From Chloroflexota bacterium (GTDB lineage: Bacteria; Chloroflexota; Anaerolineae; UBA2200; JACIWT01): a DNA stretch of 64,000 nucleotides. Position numbers and translations under genes: made by a program. This document shows positions 8,770 through 16,660 of this stretch, in pieces. Within the stretch, counting starts at the first letter, position 1. Each line of letters starts with the position of its first letter. The DNA lies in NCBI GenBank assembly GCA_014360825.1, contig JACIWT010000003.1:1-64000 (forward strand), given 5' to 3'. Under the pieces are notes generated by a model. The model was not told the DNA's origin. It made no database searches and was given only the letters and a program-made list of their open reading frames with translations.

Positions 8770-9957
8770 TCACAACAGTGCCCGCCCGGCCTCCATAGCC
8801 GCCTCGTATACCCGCATAAGTGGCTCCCCCGACTCCCGGGCCAGGCGCGCACAATCCTCATATTCAGGTGAGGCGCTGACTGGCTGTCCGGCCAGGTATT
8901 TCACTTTGATTCGTACCGGACCCCAGGGAGTTTCCACGGTTTGATCGCTCGTCCTCCAGGCTACATGGCGCTGCAGACGAGTTTGACGCAGGCCAAGGGT
9001 GGTGGTCTCCTGCAATATGATCTCTGCGACTGCCCCCACGCGCTCTGGTGTGGCTAGGGCGGATAACAGAATGCCAGGTCGGTTCTTCTTCATCTGGATG
9101 GGCGTGAACCACACATCCAACGCCCCAGCAACCAAGCACCGTTCCATTGTGTAACCCAACACCTGGCCCGTAGTGTCGTCCAAATTACACTCTAAGAGCA
9201 CAACCTCATCGCGCTCTGCTATCTCTAATAGCGGTTCTCCGAGGACCACACGGACTGCATTTGTCCACGGCAGTTCTCGGTCTCCAAAACCGTAGCCCAC
9301 CCTGTGCACGCTCATTGAGGGTTGATCGAAAGTGGCGAACTCAGCGAGCAGCGCAGCTCCAGTCGGTGTAAGGAGTTCGGTCTCCACAGGGGTAAACTGG
9401 ATTGGCGCTCCCACTTCGGCCAGTATCTCTAATGTAGCCGGGGCGGGGATGGGCAAAGGTCCGTGTGCCGTTTCCACCATTCCGCTGCCGGTGGGGAGGG
9501 TCGAGGCATAGACTGTGTTCACGCCCAGTCGGTGAAGTCCGACGACGAAGCCCACCACATCCACAATGCTATCCACGGCGCCGATTTCGTGGAAGTGTAC
9601 TTCATCGAGCGGAATGCCGTGCACCTTCGCTTCAGCCCGAGCCAGCCGCTCAAATACGGCGATGGCACGTGCAACCACCTGAGGGGCGAGTGTGCTCTCT
9701 TGGATAAGCGCACGGATTGCCCTTAAATCACGGTGCGGTTGGTTAGTGCTCTGGTCTACGGTCACGCGCAGTTTCGTGCCGCTTACACCACGCCGCACTT
9801 GCCGCTCCGTCGAAAGCGTGTAGCCCCCCAAAGGCAATTTCCCCAGTTCTGTCTGTAGGATATCAAGCGATAACCCGGCATCCACCAAAGCACCCAGTAA
9901 CATATCGCCGCTCGCGCCTGAGTAGCAGTCGAAGTATGCGATTACCCTATCTGGCAA
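8770..9957 (-). CDS. larC: LarC, nickel-inserting enzyme of the NPN cofactor pathway
   Basis: LarC inserts nickel into pyridinium-3,5-bisthiocarboxylate mononucleotide, the last step in making the cofactor of lactate racemase-type enzymes. The 395-residue protein starts with the family pattern YFDCYSGASGDM and carries the histidine-rich DEVHFHEIGAVDS. In Lactiplantibacillus the protein is made from larC1 and larC2 by frameshifting; here it is one uninterrupted frame. The start is TTG at 9957, three bases after the larB stop, with a GGGGGTGA ribosome site inside the end of larB. It is the last gene of the operon. Confidence 0.93.
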   Translation of the reverse strand: MPDRVIAYFDCYSGASGDMLLGALVDAGLSLDILQTELGKLPLGGYTLSTERQVRRGVSGTKLRVTVDQSTNQPHRDLRAIRALIQESTLAPQVVARAIAVFERLARAEAKVHGIPLDEVHFHEIGAVDSIVDVVGFVVGLHRLGVNTVYASTLPTGSGMVETAHGPLPIPAPATLEILAEVGAPIQFTPVETELLTPTGAALLAEFATFDQPSMSVHRVGYGFGDRELPWTNAVRVVLGEPLLEIAERDEVVLLECNLDDTTGQVLGYTMERCLVAGALDVWFTPIQMKKNRPGILLSALATPERVGAVAEIILQETTTLGLRQTRLQRHVAWRTSDQTVETPWGPVRIKVKYLAGQPVSASPEYEDCARLARESGEPLMRVYEAAMEAGRALL

Positions 9958-9960
9958 TTT

Positions 9961-10683
9961 TCACCCCCTTCGCGCCGCCGCGACGCGGTTAGCGATCCGC
10001 GCCGCCACTGCCCCCGCGCCGATGCCATTGTCAATGTTCACCACGCACAACCCTGGCGCACAGGTCTGTAGCATTGAGAGCAGCGCTCCCACGCCCTCGC
10101 CACCCAAGCCGTAGCCCACGGACGTGGGCAGTCCGATCACTGGTATATCTACCAACCCTGATACCACCGAAGGCAGTGCCCCATCCATTCCTGCAGCGAC
10201 GATGAGCACGTCCACGCCTTCCTCTTTCACCATATGCTCCAGAGGCCCAAAGAGGCGGTGCAGCCCGGCCACGCCCACATCGTAGGCGTTGTAAACGGCG
10301 CAACCAGTCTCGCGGCAGACGAGTGCGGCTTCTTCGGCGATGGGTACGTCGGCCGTCCCTGCAGTGATGATGCCCACCCTCCCGCCAGTTCGTGGCACCG
10401 ATTGCCCACTCCTGCGGAGGATTGCGGCTCGGGGCGCAGCATACCATTCAAACATTGCATCTGAACTGAACTCAGTTCTGAGCCGTGCCTCCAATGTTGG
10501 TGGCACGCGGCTGATGATAGCCCGGCCCTCTTGTTCGAGAAAACGCCGCGCGATGACGATGACTTCTTCCTCCGCCTTACAATCGGCCAAGATGATCTCG
10601 GGTATGCCACACCGTTCGGTGCGCCCGAAATCTGGACAGGCAAAATCGTTCGGTGTCTGTATTTCACTACCTGTTGAGGACAT
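9961..10683 (-). CDS. larB: LarB, nicotinic acid adenine dinucleotide carboxylase/hydrolase
   Basis: LarB carboxylates the pyridinium ring of nicotinic acid adenine dinucleotide and hydrolyses the phosphoanhydride, the first step of NPN cofactor synthesis. The 240-residue protein has the C-terminal PurE (AIR carboxylase)-like domain: GIITAGTADVPIAEEA, YDVGVAGLHR, and GLPTSVGYG. The N-terminal third is LarB-specific. The ATG at 10683 lies within the end of larE (17-bp overlap) and larC follows after 3 bp, so all three genes are translationally linked. The gene is intact. Confidence 0.93.
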   Translation of the reverse strand: MSSTGSEIQTPNDFACPDFGRTERCGIPEIILADCKAEEEVIVIARRFLEQEGRAIISRVPPTLEARLRTEFSSDAMFEWYAAPRAAILRRSGQSVPRTGGRVGIITAGTADVPIAEEAALVCRETGCAVYNAYDVGVAGLHRLFGPLEHMVKEEGVDVLIVAAGMDGALPSVVSGLVDIPVIGLPTSVGYGLGGEGVGALLSMLQTCAPGLCVVNIDNGIGAGAVAARIANRVAAARRG

Positions 10684-11482
10684 CGTTCATGCTCCCTGAT
10701 TTGAAAGCGCCCAAATCCAGCGCTACATATATGTAGCCCAGCTCGCGCAAACGCTGCACAACGCGTTGTCGATTGCCTTCCGCAGCGAGGAGTGGAATAG
10801 CCTGGGGTTCGACCTCCAGTCGGGCAATGGCGTCATGGTGACGGACGCGCACTTGTCCCAATCCGAACTCACAGCGCAGGAACTCTTCTGCTGCTTCGAC
10901 CCGGCGTAACGCTTCTGCCGTCAGCGGCGTGCCGTAGGGAAAGCGCGATGCCAAGCAGGCCATGGCTGGCTTGTTCCAAGTAGGCAGGCCACGTTGTTTG
11001 GACAAAGCACGGATATCGGCTTTTGTTAATCCGACCTCTGATAGCGGTGCCCGCGCCCCCGATTCTCTCGCCGCCTCTATGCCAGGGCGGTAGTCACCCA
11101 AGTCGTCCGCATTCGCGCCATGGATTACGTGACGCAACCCTCTCTCTCGTGCTATCTCCCACAGCCGGGTCATGAGTTCTCGCTTGCAGTGGTAACAACG
11201 GTCCGGCAAGTTTCGGGCGAACTGTGGATTATCTAATTCATTGGTCTTTATCACTTGGTAGGTCGCCCCCAGGTGTTTGGCCACTGCTTGCGCCTCCTCC
11301 AATTCGCGGCGTGGATAGCTCTCCGAATCGGCGATGACCGCCAGGACGTTCTGTGGTTTCAACACTTCAATACACACTGAAAGCAAGTACGTGCTATCTA
11401 CGCCGCCAGAGTAGGCCACTACCACGCTCCCTAATTCCTTCACAATACTTCGTAATCTCGCTAACTTCTCGTCTTCACCCAT
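10667..11482 (-). CDS. larE: LarE, ATP-dependent sulfur transferase of NPN cofactor synthesis
   Basis: LarE adenylates the carboxylates made by LarB and replaces them with thiocarboxylates, using a cysteine as sulfur source or an iron-sulfur cluster. The 271-residue protein has the PP-loop SGGVDS at residues 25-30. Candidate functional cysteines are in RCYHCK and ACLASRFPYG; which type of sulfur transfer applies is not decided here. I place the start at the ATG at 11482 because GAGGAG lies about 8 bases upstream; the open frame to 11557 runs through a strong hairpin and is not conserved in look. It overlaps larB by 17 bp. Confidence 0.9.
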   Translation of the reverse strand: MGEDEKLARLRSIVKELGSVVVAYSGGVDSTYLLSVCIEVLKPQNVLAVIADSESYPRRELEEAQAVAKHLGATYQVIKTNELDNPQFARNLPDRCYHCKRELMTRLWEIARERGLRHVIHGANADDLGDYRPGIEAARESGARAPLSEVGLTKADIRALSKQRGLPTWNKPAMACLASRFPYGTPLTAEALRRVEAAEEFLRCEFGLGQVRVRHHDAIARLEVEPQAIPLLAAEGNRQRVVQRLRELGYIYVALDLGAFKSGSMNDVLNR

Positions 11483-11507
11483 TGCTGTGTATCTCCTCAC
11501 CAAAGCA

Positions 11508-11548
11508 AAGACCACCGCCCCCGGCCTCCTGGCCAGGTCGGTGGTCTT
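11508..11548 (-). promoter_or_regulatory. Terminator-like hairpin in the larE leader
   Basis: On the minus strand a perfect 10-bp stem (AAGACCACCG with CGGTGGTCTT), containing a nested GGCC/GGCC pair, is followed by TTTGCTTT and then the larE ribosome site. It lies between the DUF3842-like gene and larE. It may terminate part of the transcription from the upstream gene or act as an attenuator; I see no known riboswitch. Confidence 0.55.
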
Positions 11549-11608
11549 CATGACCACGTTCTCCAGCAGATCCCTTATGTTGCTCGGGTTATAGGTTGGG
11601 AACCCTTT

Positions 11609-12064
11609 TCAGGCTTGGCTCACTGGCGGACTCAGTCTCGCCTGACGCACGATTTCATCAATGGCAGACTCGATGTGTTCGCCCAGCGACTTGGGCTCAA
11701 TGCCCATAATTTGCAGATGCGACTGTTCCACCGGCAATAGAAGTTTCACGCCGGGCGCGGCTACCACTGTTTGGGCGATCTCGGGTGTGATCTCGCCCAG
11801 CATTGAATTGGGGATCACGATGCCAATCGGCCCGACGATGAAATCCGCCGACTGCACAGTAACGCGGATGGCATTCTCCCCACTCGCACCTCTATTAGCG
11901 CGGGCTTTTAGCATACGCTCCGTGGCGATGGCATTCGTGCCCAGAGCGATAATTTCCACCTGACGCGGCAGGGCACTTCGGAGGCGGCTTACTATCTCGG
12001 CTCCCAAACCCCCGCCAAGCCCATCAATCACGGCCACAACGATTTCCCCCCGGCCTTTTTCCAT
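11609..12064 (-). CDS. DUF3842-like protein upstream of larEBC
   Basis: The 151-residue soluble protein starts VAVIDGLGGGLG near its N-terminus, a nucleotide-binding-like glycine-rich turn, and contains GTNAIATERMLKARANRGASG (in two parts) and a GPIGIVIPNSMLGEITPE segment. These match my memory of the DUF3842 family (about 140 residues, no known function). It is the first gene of the lar operon, on a good promoter 20 bp upstream, and about 125 bp before larE. Position suggests a role in NPN cofactor synthesis or use, but no reaction is known. The family label needs a profile search. Confidence 0.7.
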   Translation of the reverse strand: MEKGRGEIVVAVIDGLGGGLGAEIVSRLRSALPRQVEIIALGTNAIATERMLKARANRGASGENAIRVTVQSADFIVGPIGIVIPNSMLGEITPEIAQTVVAAPGVKLLLPVEQSHLQIMGIEPKSLGEHIESAIDEIVRQARLSPPVSQA

Positions 12065-12084
12065 AAGCCTGTCTCCGATTCGGA

Positions 12085-12114
12085 ATTATAGCGTGAGTAA
12101 ATGTCGGCGGTCAA
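12085..12114 (-). promoter_or_regulatory. Promoter for the DUF3842-larEBC operon
   Basis: Reading the minus strand, TTGACC (12114-12109) and a perfect TATAAT (12090-12085) are 18 bp apart. The start of transcription would lie near 12078, leaving a leader of about 14 nt that contains a GGAG ribosome site before the ATG at 12064. Confidence 0.7.
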
Positions 12115-12134
12115 ACACGCGATAGTCATCTGTG

Positions 12135-12209
12135 TTAAACAGACTTAACACAAATTTAAGGACGAATTAAAAAACAGTTAAACGGCATTTAAATGTACAG
12201 TGATATGAT
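12135..12209 (+). promoter_or_regulatory. PhoB-type operator array and pstS promoter
   Basis: TTAA starts at 12135, 12145, 12156, 12167, 12178 and 12189: six units with steps of 10, 11, 11, 11 and 11 bp, all on one face of the helix. A -10 element TATGAT lies at 12204-12209, and no good -35 hexamer exists at the proper distance, so the last repeats occupy the -35 position. This is the layout of PhoB/PhoP-activated promoters (established for pho regulons). The site controls pstS and could also affect the divergent lar promoter, whose -35 ends 20 bp away. Confidence 0.8.
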
Positions 12210-12274
12210 GGTGTTGCCAAAAGAACAACTGGATCAAAAATCGTGCAAACACACAGTGAGGAGGAAACAGAACA

Positions 12275-13459
12275 ATGTTTCACAAGATCGTACGAATAGG
12301 TCTGGTCGCATTTGTAGTGCTCGGCCTTGTTGCGGGATGCGGCCCCGCTGCCACACCAACCTCGGCCGTCCCAACCCAGACCCCCCGCGTCATCGAGGGG
12401 CTTGTCACACCGACGCCGGAGCCAAAGCCTGCTCCCGGTTCCATTGCCTTGAACGGTGCTGGTGCAACTTTCCCGTGGCCAATCTATACGGAGTGGATTT
12501 TCGCCTACCAGTATGTTGATCCTTCTGTAACGATCAATTACCAAGGCATTGGTTCTGGCGGTGGAATTAAGGCGATCAAGGACGGGACCGTGGACTTCGC
12601 TGGTTCTGACTCGCTCTTGAAAGAGGAAGACTATGCCGAAAAACCAGATTTGCAGATGCTGCCTATCCTCGCGGGTGCTGTAGTTCCTATCTACAACCTT
12701 ATCGGGAAAGATGGCGAGCCTATCCAAGACCTGATCTTGGATATACCAACACTCGTTGACATCTACATGGCCAAGGTCACGAAATGGAACGATCCGAAAA
12801 TTGCGGCCCTAAATCCAGACCTGAGGGACAAACTCCCAGATGCGATCATCACTGCCGTGCACCGCTCCGATGGCTCTGGCACCACTGAGATTTTCACTAC
12901 TGCACTAGCAGGTGTAAGTGATGAATGGGAAAACAGCGTCGGCGCTGGTAAGGCTGTGGAATGGCCAGTGGACAAAGCAGGGAATGGCATCGGAGGCAAA
13001 GGTAATCCAGGAGTCGCTGCGGCGGTGCAGAACACGCCCAACTCCATTGGCTACGTCGAACTGAGCTACGCGGTCTCGAACAATATTCCGTTTGCCAAGA
13101 TGGTGAATGCCGCCGGCAACGTAGTGGTAGCCAATGCTGAGACTCTTCAGTCTGCCATGTCGGACTTCGGCACAGCCTTCGACGAAAGGCTCACCATCAA
13201 AAGCATCAGCAATGGCCAGGGCCCATATTCCTGGCCTATCTGCGGCTACACTTACCTCATCATAACTATGGAGCAGTCGGATTGTGCTAAAGCCAAGGCG
13301 TTACTCAACTACATTCGGTGGTCTTTGACCGATCCTGGCGCGGCCAAGCGTGCAGCGGACCTGGGATATGCCACCATACCTGAAGCGGTTCGCGATCTGG
13401 TACTCTCCAAACTGCAAGAGGTGAAATGCAACGGTCAGCCTGTGCTGTCCAGTGAGTAA
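12275..13459 (+). CDS. pstS: Phosphate-binding lipoprotein of the Pst transporter
   Basis: PstS captures phosphate outside the membrane and delivers it to PstCAB. The 394-residue protein has a lipoprotein signal with lipobox LVAGC (Cys22), a Thr/Pro-rich linker, and then the mature domain starting LNGAGATFPWPIY. Phosphate-contact segments are visible as YQGIGSGGGIKAI, DFAGSDSLL and HRSDGSGTTEIF. AGGAGG lies before the ATG. Synthesis is expected under low phosphate via the upstream PhoB array. A 13-bp hairpin after the gene may give more PstS than the membrane components. Confidence 0.96.
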   Translation: MFHKIVRIGLVAFVVLGLVAGCGPAATPTSAVPTQTPRVIEGLVTPTPEPKPAPGSIALNGAGATFPWPIYTEWIFAYQYVDPSVTINYQGIGSGGGIKAIKDGTVDFAGSDSLLKEEDYAEKPDLQMLPILAGAVVPIYNLIGKDGEPIQDLILDIPTLVDIYMAKVTKWNDPKIAALNPDLRDKLPDAIITAVHRSDGSGTTEIFTTALAGVSDEWENSVGAGKAVEWPVDKAGNGIGGKGNPGVAAAVQNTPNSIGYVELSYAVSNNIPFAKMVNAAGNVVVANAETLQSAMSDFGTAFDERLTIKSISNGQGPYSWPICGYTYLIITMEQSDCAKAKALLNYIRWSLTDPGAAKRAADLGYATIPEAVRDLVLSKLQEVKCNGQPVLSSE

Positions 13460-13502
13460 ACGCTCCATTGATCGAAAAGAAATACAAATGCACCGATATG
13501 TT

Positions 13503-13536
13503 GGGATAGCCCCGCGGCGTGTGGCGGGGCTATCCC
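13503..13536 (+). promoter_or_regulatory. Perfect 13-bp hairpin between pstS and pstC
   Basis: Arms GGGATAGCCCCGC and GCGGGGCTATCCC enclose an 8-nt loop, with no T-run. It sits in the 106-bp gap between pstS and pstC. Such hairpins often protect the 3' end of the abundant binding-protein message; here that is an inference. Confidence 0.7.
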
Positions 13537-13565
13537 CAGACGTGCACAAGTGAGGGAGTCACGCG

Positions 13566-14576
13566 ATGTCAGTTTCTCAAAGAACGCTGAGGAAAGTGAA
13601 CGGGCCATTTGCCGCTTTTGGTCGATGGCTCCACCACGGTGACACCCCCTGGCGGCTGTTGACCTTTGTGATGGCGCTCTGTATCCTATTGGTAGTGGTG
13701 GCGATAGGAGTATCACTGTGGCAACAATCTCGACCAGCCCAGGTCGCTTTCGGTTGGCAGTTCCTCGCTCCTACCCAAGATGCGTCGTGGAACCCAGTGC
13801 TGGACAAGTTCGAGGCCTGGCCCTCCATCTACGGTACGCTGGTGACATCGCTTATCGCAGTGGTTCTGTCAGTGCCGGTGAGCATTAGTGTGGCCATTTT
13901 CCTGACCGAACTTTGCCCTGCTTGGCTGCGCACACCCCTGGGCCTCCTTATCGAATTACTGGCTGCGGTCCCTAGTGTTGTCTACGGTCTGTGGGGCATG
14001 TTTGTATTCTTGCCAACGGTTGTAACCCCAATTGGTCAATGGCTGGAAAGCGCTCTGGGAACCCTCCCGATTCTCGACGGACTTTTCTCGGGACCCGTGC
14101 CGCTCTCAGGCCTCAGTCGACTGGGTGCTGGCTTCATCCTCGCGATCATGATTCTTCCCACGATCTCGGCTGTCTCACGGGATGTGTTGCTGGCCATTCC
14201 GCGAGCACAACGCGAGGCCTCACTCGCCCTCGGCGCGACACAATGGGAGACGATCTCGCAAGTGCTCATCCCCTACGGACTTTCCGGTATCCTCGGCGCT
14301 ATACTTTTGGGCTTGGGCCGAGCGCTCGGCGAAACAATGGCGGTGACCATGGTAATAGGCAACAGTCTAGAACCCACATCTTCGCTTTTGCGCCCCGGCT
14401 CCACAATGGCCAGTGTGATTGCGAACGAGTTTGCAGAAGCAGTCAGTACACTGCACTCGAGCGCTCTGCTCGAGATAGGGCTCATTTTGTTTGCGATGAC
14501 CCTCCTATTGAATGCGATAGCCCGGTTGCTCGTGTGGAGCGTCGCCCGACGAATCCCACAGGAGGCGTGCGCATGA
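13566..14576 (+). CDS. pstC: Phosphate ABC transporter permease PstC
   Basis: PstC is one of the two membrane subunits of the phosphate importer. The 336-residue protein has about six membrane helices and a periplasmic-side loop after the first helix. The permease EAA loop lies in REASLALGATQWETI. The start ATG follows GAGGGAG. The end overlaps the pstA start by four bases (ATGA), so the two permeases are coupled. No anomaly is seen. Confidence 0.94.
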   Translation: MSVSQRTLRKVNGPFAAFGRWLHHGDTPWRLLTFVMALCILLVVVAIGVSLWQQSRPAQVAFGWQFLAPTQDASWNPVLDKFEAWPSIYGTLVTSLIAVVLSVPVSISVAIFLTELCPAWLRTPLGLLIELLAAVPSVVYGLWGMFVFLPTVVTPIGQWLESALGTLPILDGLFSGPVPLSGLSRLGAGFILAIMILPTISAVSRDVLLAIPRAQREASLALGATQWETISQVLIPYGLSGILGAILLGLGRALGETMAVTMVIGNSLEPTSSLLRPGSTMASVIANEFAEAVSTLHSSALLEIGLILFAMTLLLNAIARLLVWSVARRIPQEACA

Positions 14577-15526
14577 ATGGCACTTTGCTGAGGACAAGAT
14601 CAGGCTTACTCAACCCCAGAGCGCGATATCGTGCTCGATGCTTCAGCAACAGGTTCATGATGTTTCTGATGGGTTTGGTGACCGCATTGGCGTTTGTGCC
14701 ATTGGTATGGATTGTGACCTATGTAATGGCAAAAGGTGGTCGCTACCTGAACCCAGCGTTCTTCACTCAGCTCCCCAAACCGATGGGTGTAGAAGGCGGC
14801 GGCATACTACATGCGATCGAGGGTACGTTGCTACTTGTTGGTCTGGCCACCTTGTTTGCTATCCCTATTGGTGTACTTGCGGCTTTTTACGTTGCTGAAC
14901 ATTCCAATGCTTCTCTTGCCATTGCTGTACGTTTCGGCACAGATGTACTGGCTGGCGTGCCCTCCATTGTGATAGGATTATTTTGTTACACGGTGGTTGT
15001 GAAATCGCAAGGGCACTTCTCCGCGCTGGCGGGTGGAGTGGCACTGGCGATTATTATGTTGCCGACAATTGTCCGCACTACAGAAGAAATGCTCAAGTTG
15101 GTGCCCCGCAGCCTGCGTGAGGCCTCATTAGGGCTTGGCGCGCCGGAATGGAAAACCTCTCTCAAAGTGTTGATGCCAGCGGCGATCGAGGGCATTATCA
15201 CAGGGTTTCTACTGGCGATGGCGCGGGCAGCTGGCGAGACTGCACCCTTGTTGTTCACGGCATTGGGTAATGACCGTTACGAGATCAGCAAAATCATCCG
15301 TCAAGGTATTGCGGCAGGAATGAGTGCGGGGCAGATTATCTCTGGCGTCATCGGCCAGCCGGTGGATGCGTTGCCACTGACTTTGTGGAAATACGCACAG
15401 CAGCCTTACCCCGAGCGCATCGCCCAATCGTGGGCTGTTGCCTTGGTGCTGATGACCTTTGTCTTGTCCGTCAACGTGTTTGTGCGGATATGGATACAGC
15501 GGCGCATGTCGCGTTTGAAAGGATAA
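14573..15526 (+). CDS. pstA: Phosphate ABC transporter permease PstA
   Basis: The 317-residue second permease has about six membrane helices and an EAA loop in REASLGLGAPEWKTSLKVL. I use the ATG at 14573, which overlaps the pstC stop; longer open sequence upstream in this frame is only the shadow of pstC. GGAGG lies 6-10 bases before the ATG. The N-terminus is basic (RTRSGLLNPRARYRARCF) and probably cytoplasmic. pstB follows after 47 bp. Confidence 0.94.
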   Translation: MNGTLLRTRSGLLNPRARYRARCFSNRFMMFLMGLVTALAFVPLVWIVTYVMAKGGRYLNPAFFTQLPKPMGVEGGGILHAIEGTLLLVGLATLFAIPIGVLAAFYVAEHSNASLAIAVRFGTDVLAGVPSIVIGLFCYTVVVKSQGHFSALAGGVALAIIMLPTIVRTTEEMLKLVPRSLREASLGLGAPEWKTSLKVLMPAAIEGIITGFLLAMARAAGETAPLLFTALGNDRYEISKIIRQGIAAGMSAGQIISGVIGQPVDALPLTLWKYAQQPYPERIAQSWAVALVLMTFVLSVNVFVRIWIQRRMSRLKG

Positions 15527-15573
15527 CGGGCCTCGAAAGCAAGATGATTCTAAAAGAGGGGGTTTAAAATCTC

Positions 15574-16431
15574 ATGGAGAGGGCAATAGAACGAAAGGGG
15601 CAACTATTTGTTTTAGTTCAGCCCCTATCCTATCACTGTGAGGATGTAGCGACCGCCGTGATGGCTGGTGAGAAAATGCGGGTAGACAACGTCTCGATCT
15701 ACTACCGTAATTTCTGCGCGCTACGTGATGTGAGTCTGACAATCTTAGATCGGAGAATCACAGCCATTGTAGGGCCATCGGGCTGTGGCAAATCGACACT
15801 ACTTCGTGCTCTCAACCGTATGAACGACCTCATTCCTGGGTCACGGCTCGAGGGAACCGTGTGGCTTGGCAATCAAAACATCTATGGCCCCGGCGTGGAT
15901 GTGGTAGAGGTCCGTCGGCGCGTCGGTATGGTTTGGCAGAAGCCTAACCCGTTCCCTAAGTCCATTTTCGACAATGTCGCCTATGGTCCTCGCTTGTATG
16001 GAGTACGCGGTGGGGCGTTGAAGGAATTGGTCGAAGCCAGCCTGCGTCGCGCTGCACTATGGGACGAGGTAAAAGACATACTTCATCAGCCCGCCTTAGC
16101 CCTTTCCGGTGGGCAACAACAACGTTTGTGCATTGCTCGGGCTTTGGCTGTGGAACCCGAGGTCATCCTAATGGACGAACCTTGCTCGGCTCTTGACCCC
16201 TTCGCCACATTGCGTATTGAGGACCTGATGCGGGAACTCCGGCGGGACTACGCCATTGTCATCGTTACCCATAATATGCAGCAGGCAGCTCGCGTGTCCG
16301 ACTACACCGCTGTTTTTACAATGGAAAAGGATCGCTCCGGTGTGTTAGTGGAATATGGCCCAACGAGTGAAATCTTCACCAACCCGAAGGACAAGCGCAC
16401 CGAAAACTATATCACAGGCCGTTTCGGCTGA
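15574..16431 (+). CDS. pstB: Phosphate ABC transporter ATPase PstB
   Basis: PstB powers phosphate uptake. The 285-residue frame has Walker [10 protein letters not shown] (residues 67-75), signature LSGGQQQR, Walker B VILMDEP with CSALDP, and the H-loop histidine in IVTHNMQQ. It is about 25-30 residues longer than usual at the N-terminus; ATGs at 15661 and 15676 would give the standard length, but the best ribosome site (GAGGGGG) precedes 15574. A terminator follows at 16550. phoU does not follow, unlike in many pst operons. Confidence 0.93.
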   Translation: MERAIERKGQLFVLVQPLSYHCEDVATAVMAGEKMRVDNVSIYYRNFCALRDVSLTILDRRITAIVGPSGCGKSTLLRALNRMNDLIPGSRLEGTVWLGNQNIYGPGVDVVEVRRRVGMVWQKPNPFPKSIFDNVAYGPRLYGVRGGALKELVEASLRRAALWDEVKDILHQPALALSGGQQQRLCIARALAVEPEVILMDEPCSALDPFATLRIEDLMRELRRDYAIVIVTHNMQQAARVSDYTAVFTMEKDRSGVLVEYGPTSEIFTNPKDKRTENYITGRFG

Positions 16432-16549
16432 CTTTGCCACCAGGCCCAGATTTGCTTGTTAGGAGAGATTCGACGATTACACGAGAGAGAATGTCAACGA
16501 ACGCAGGTGGTCTTGGGAGATAGTGTTTAGTGAGGTGATCGTCTTCTTG

Positions 16550-16594
16550 GCCCCGAGCAGATCTCTAGATCCACTCGGGGCTGACTTCTTTTTG
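16550..16594 (+). terminator. Intrinsic terminator of the pst operon
   Basis: Arms GCCCCGAG (16550-16557) and CTCGGGGC (16574-16581) are followed by TTCTTTTT. The 120 bp between pstB and this hairpin hold no recognisable gene. Confidence 0.75.
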
Positions 16595-16621
16595 TAGACC
16601 CAATAGATTTTGAGGTATAAT
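16592..16621 (+). promoter_or_regulatory. Promoter for the glycosyltransferase at 16661
   Basis: TTGTAG (16592-16597) and a perfect TATAAT (16616-16621) are 18 bp apart. The -35 overlaps the T-run of the pst terminator. The predicted leader is about 30 nt and contains the GAGCGAGGG ribosome site. Confidence 0.55.
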
Positions 16622-16660
16622 GTTTGTGATTATCTATTGTTTACTCAGAGTGAGCGAGGG

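Noticed and set aside
8770-9957. Programmed frameshift in larC
   Set aside because: Known in Lactiplantibacillus, but here the frame is continuous through both halves.
11483-11557. Longer LarE N-terminus
   Set aside because: It would translate the terminator-like hairpin; the ATG at 11482 has GAGGAG in place.
12167-12727. 186-codon open frame opposite pstS
   Set aside because: It lies wholly opposite the operator and pstS and shows no recognisable protein features.
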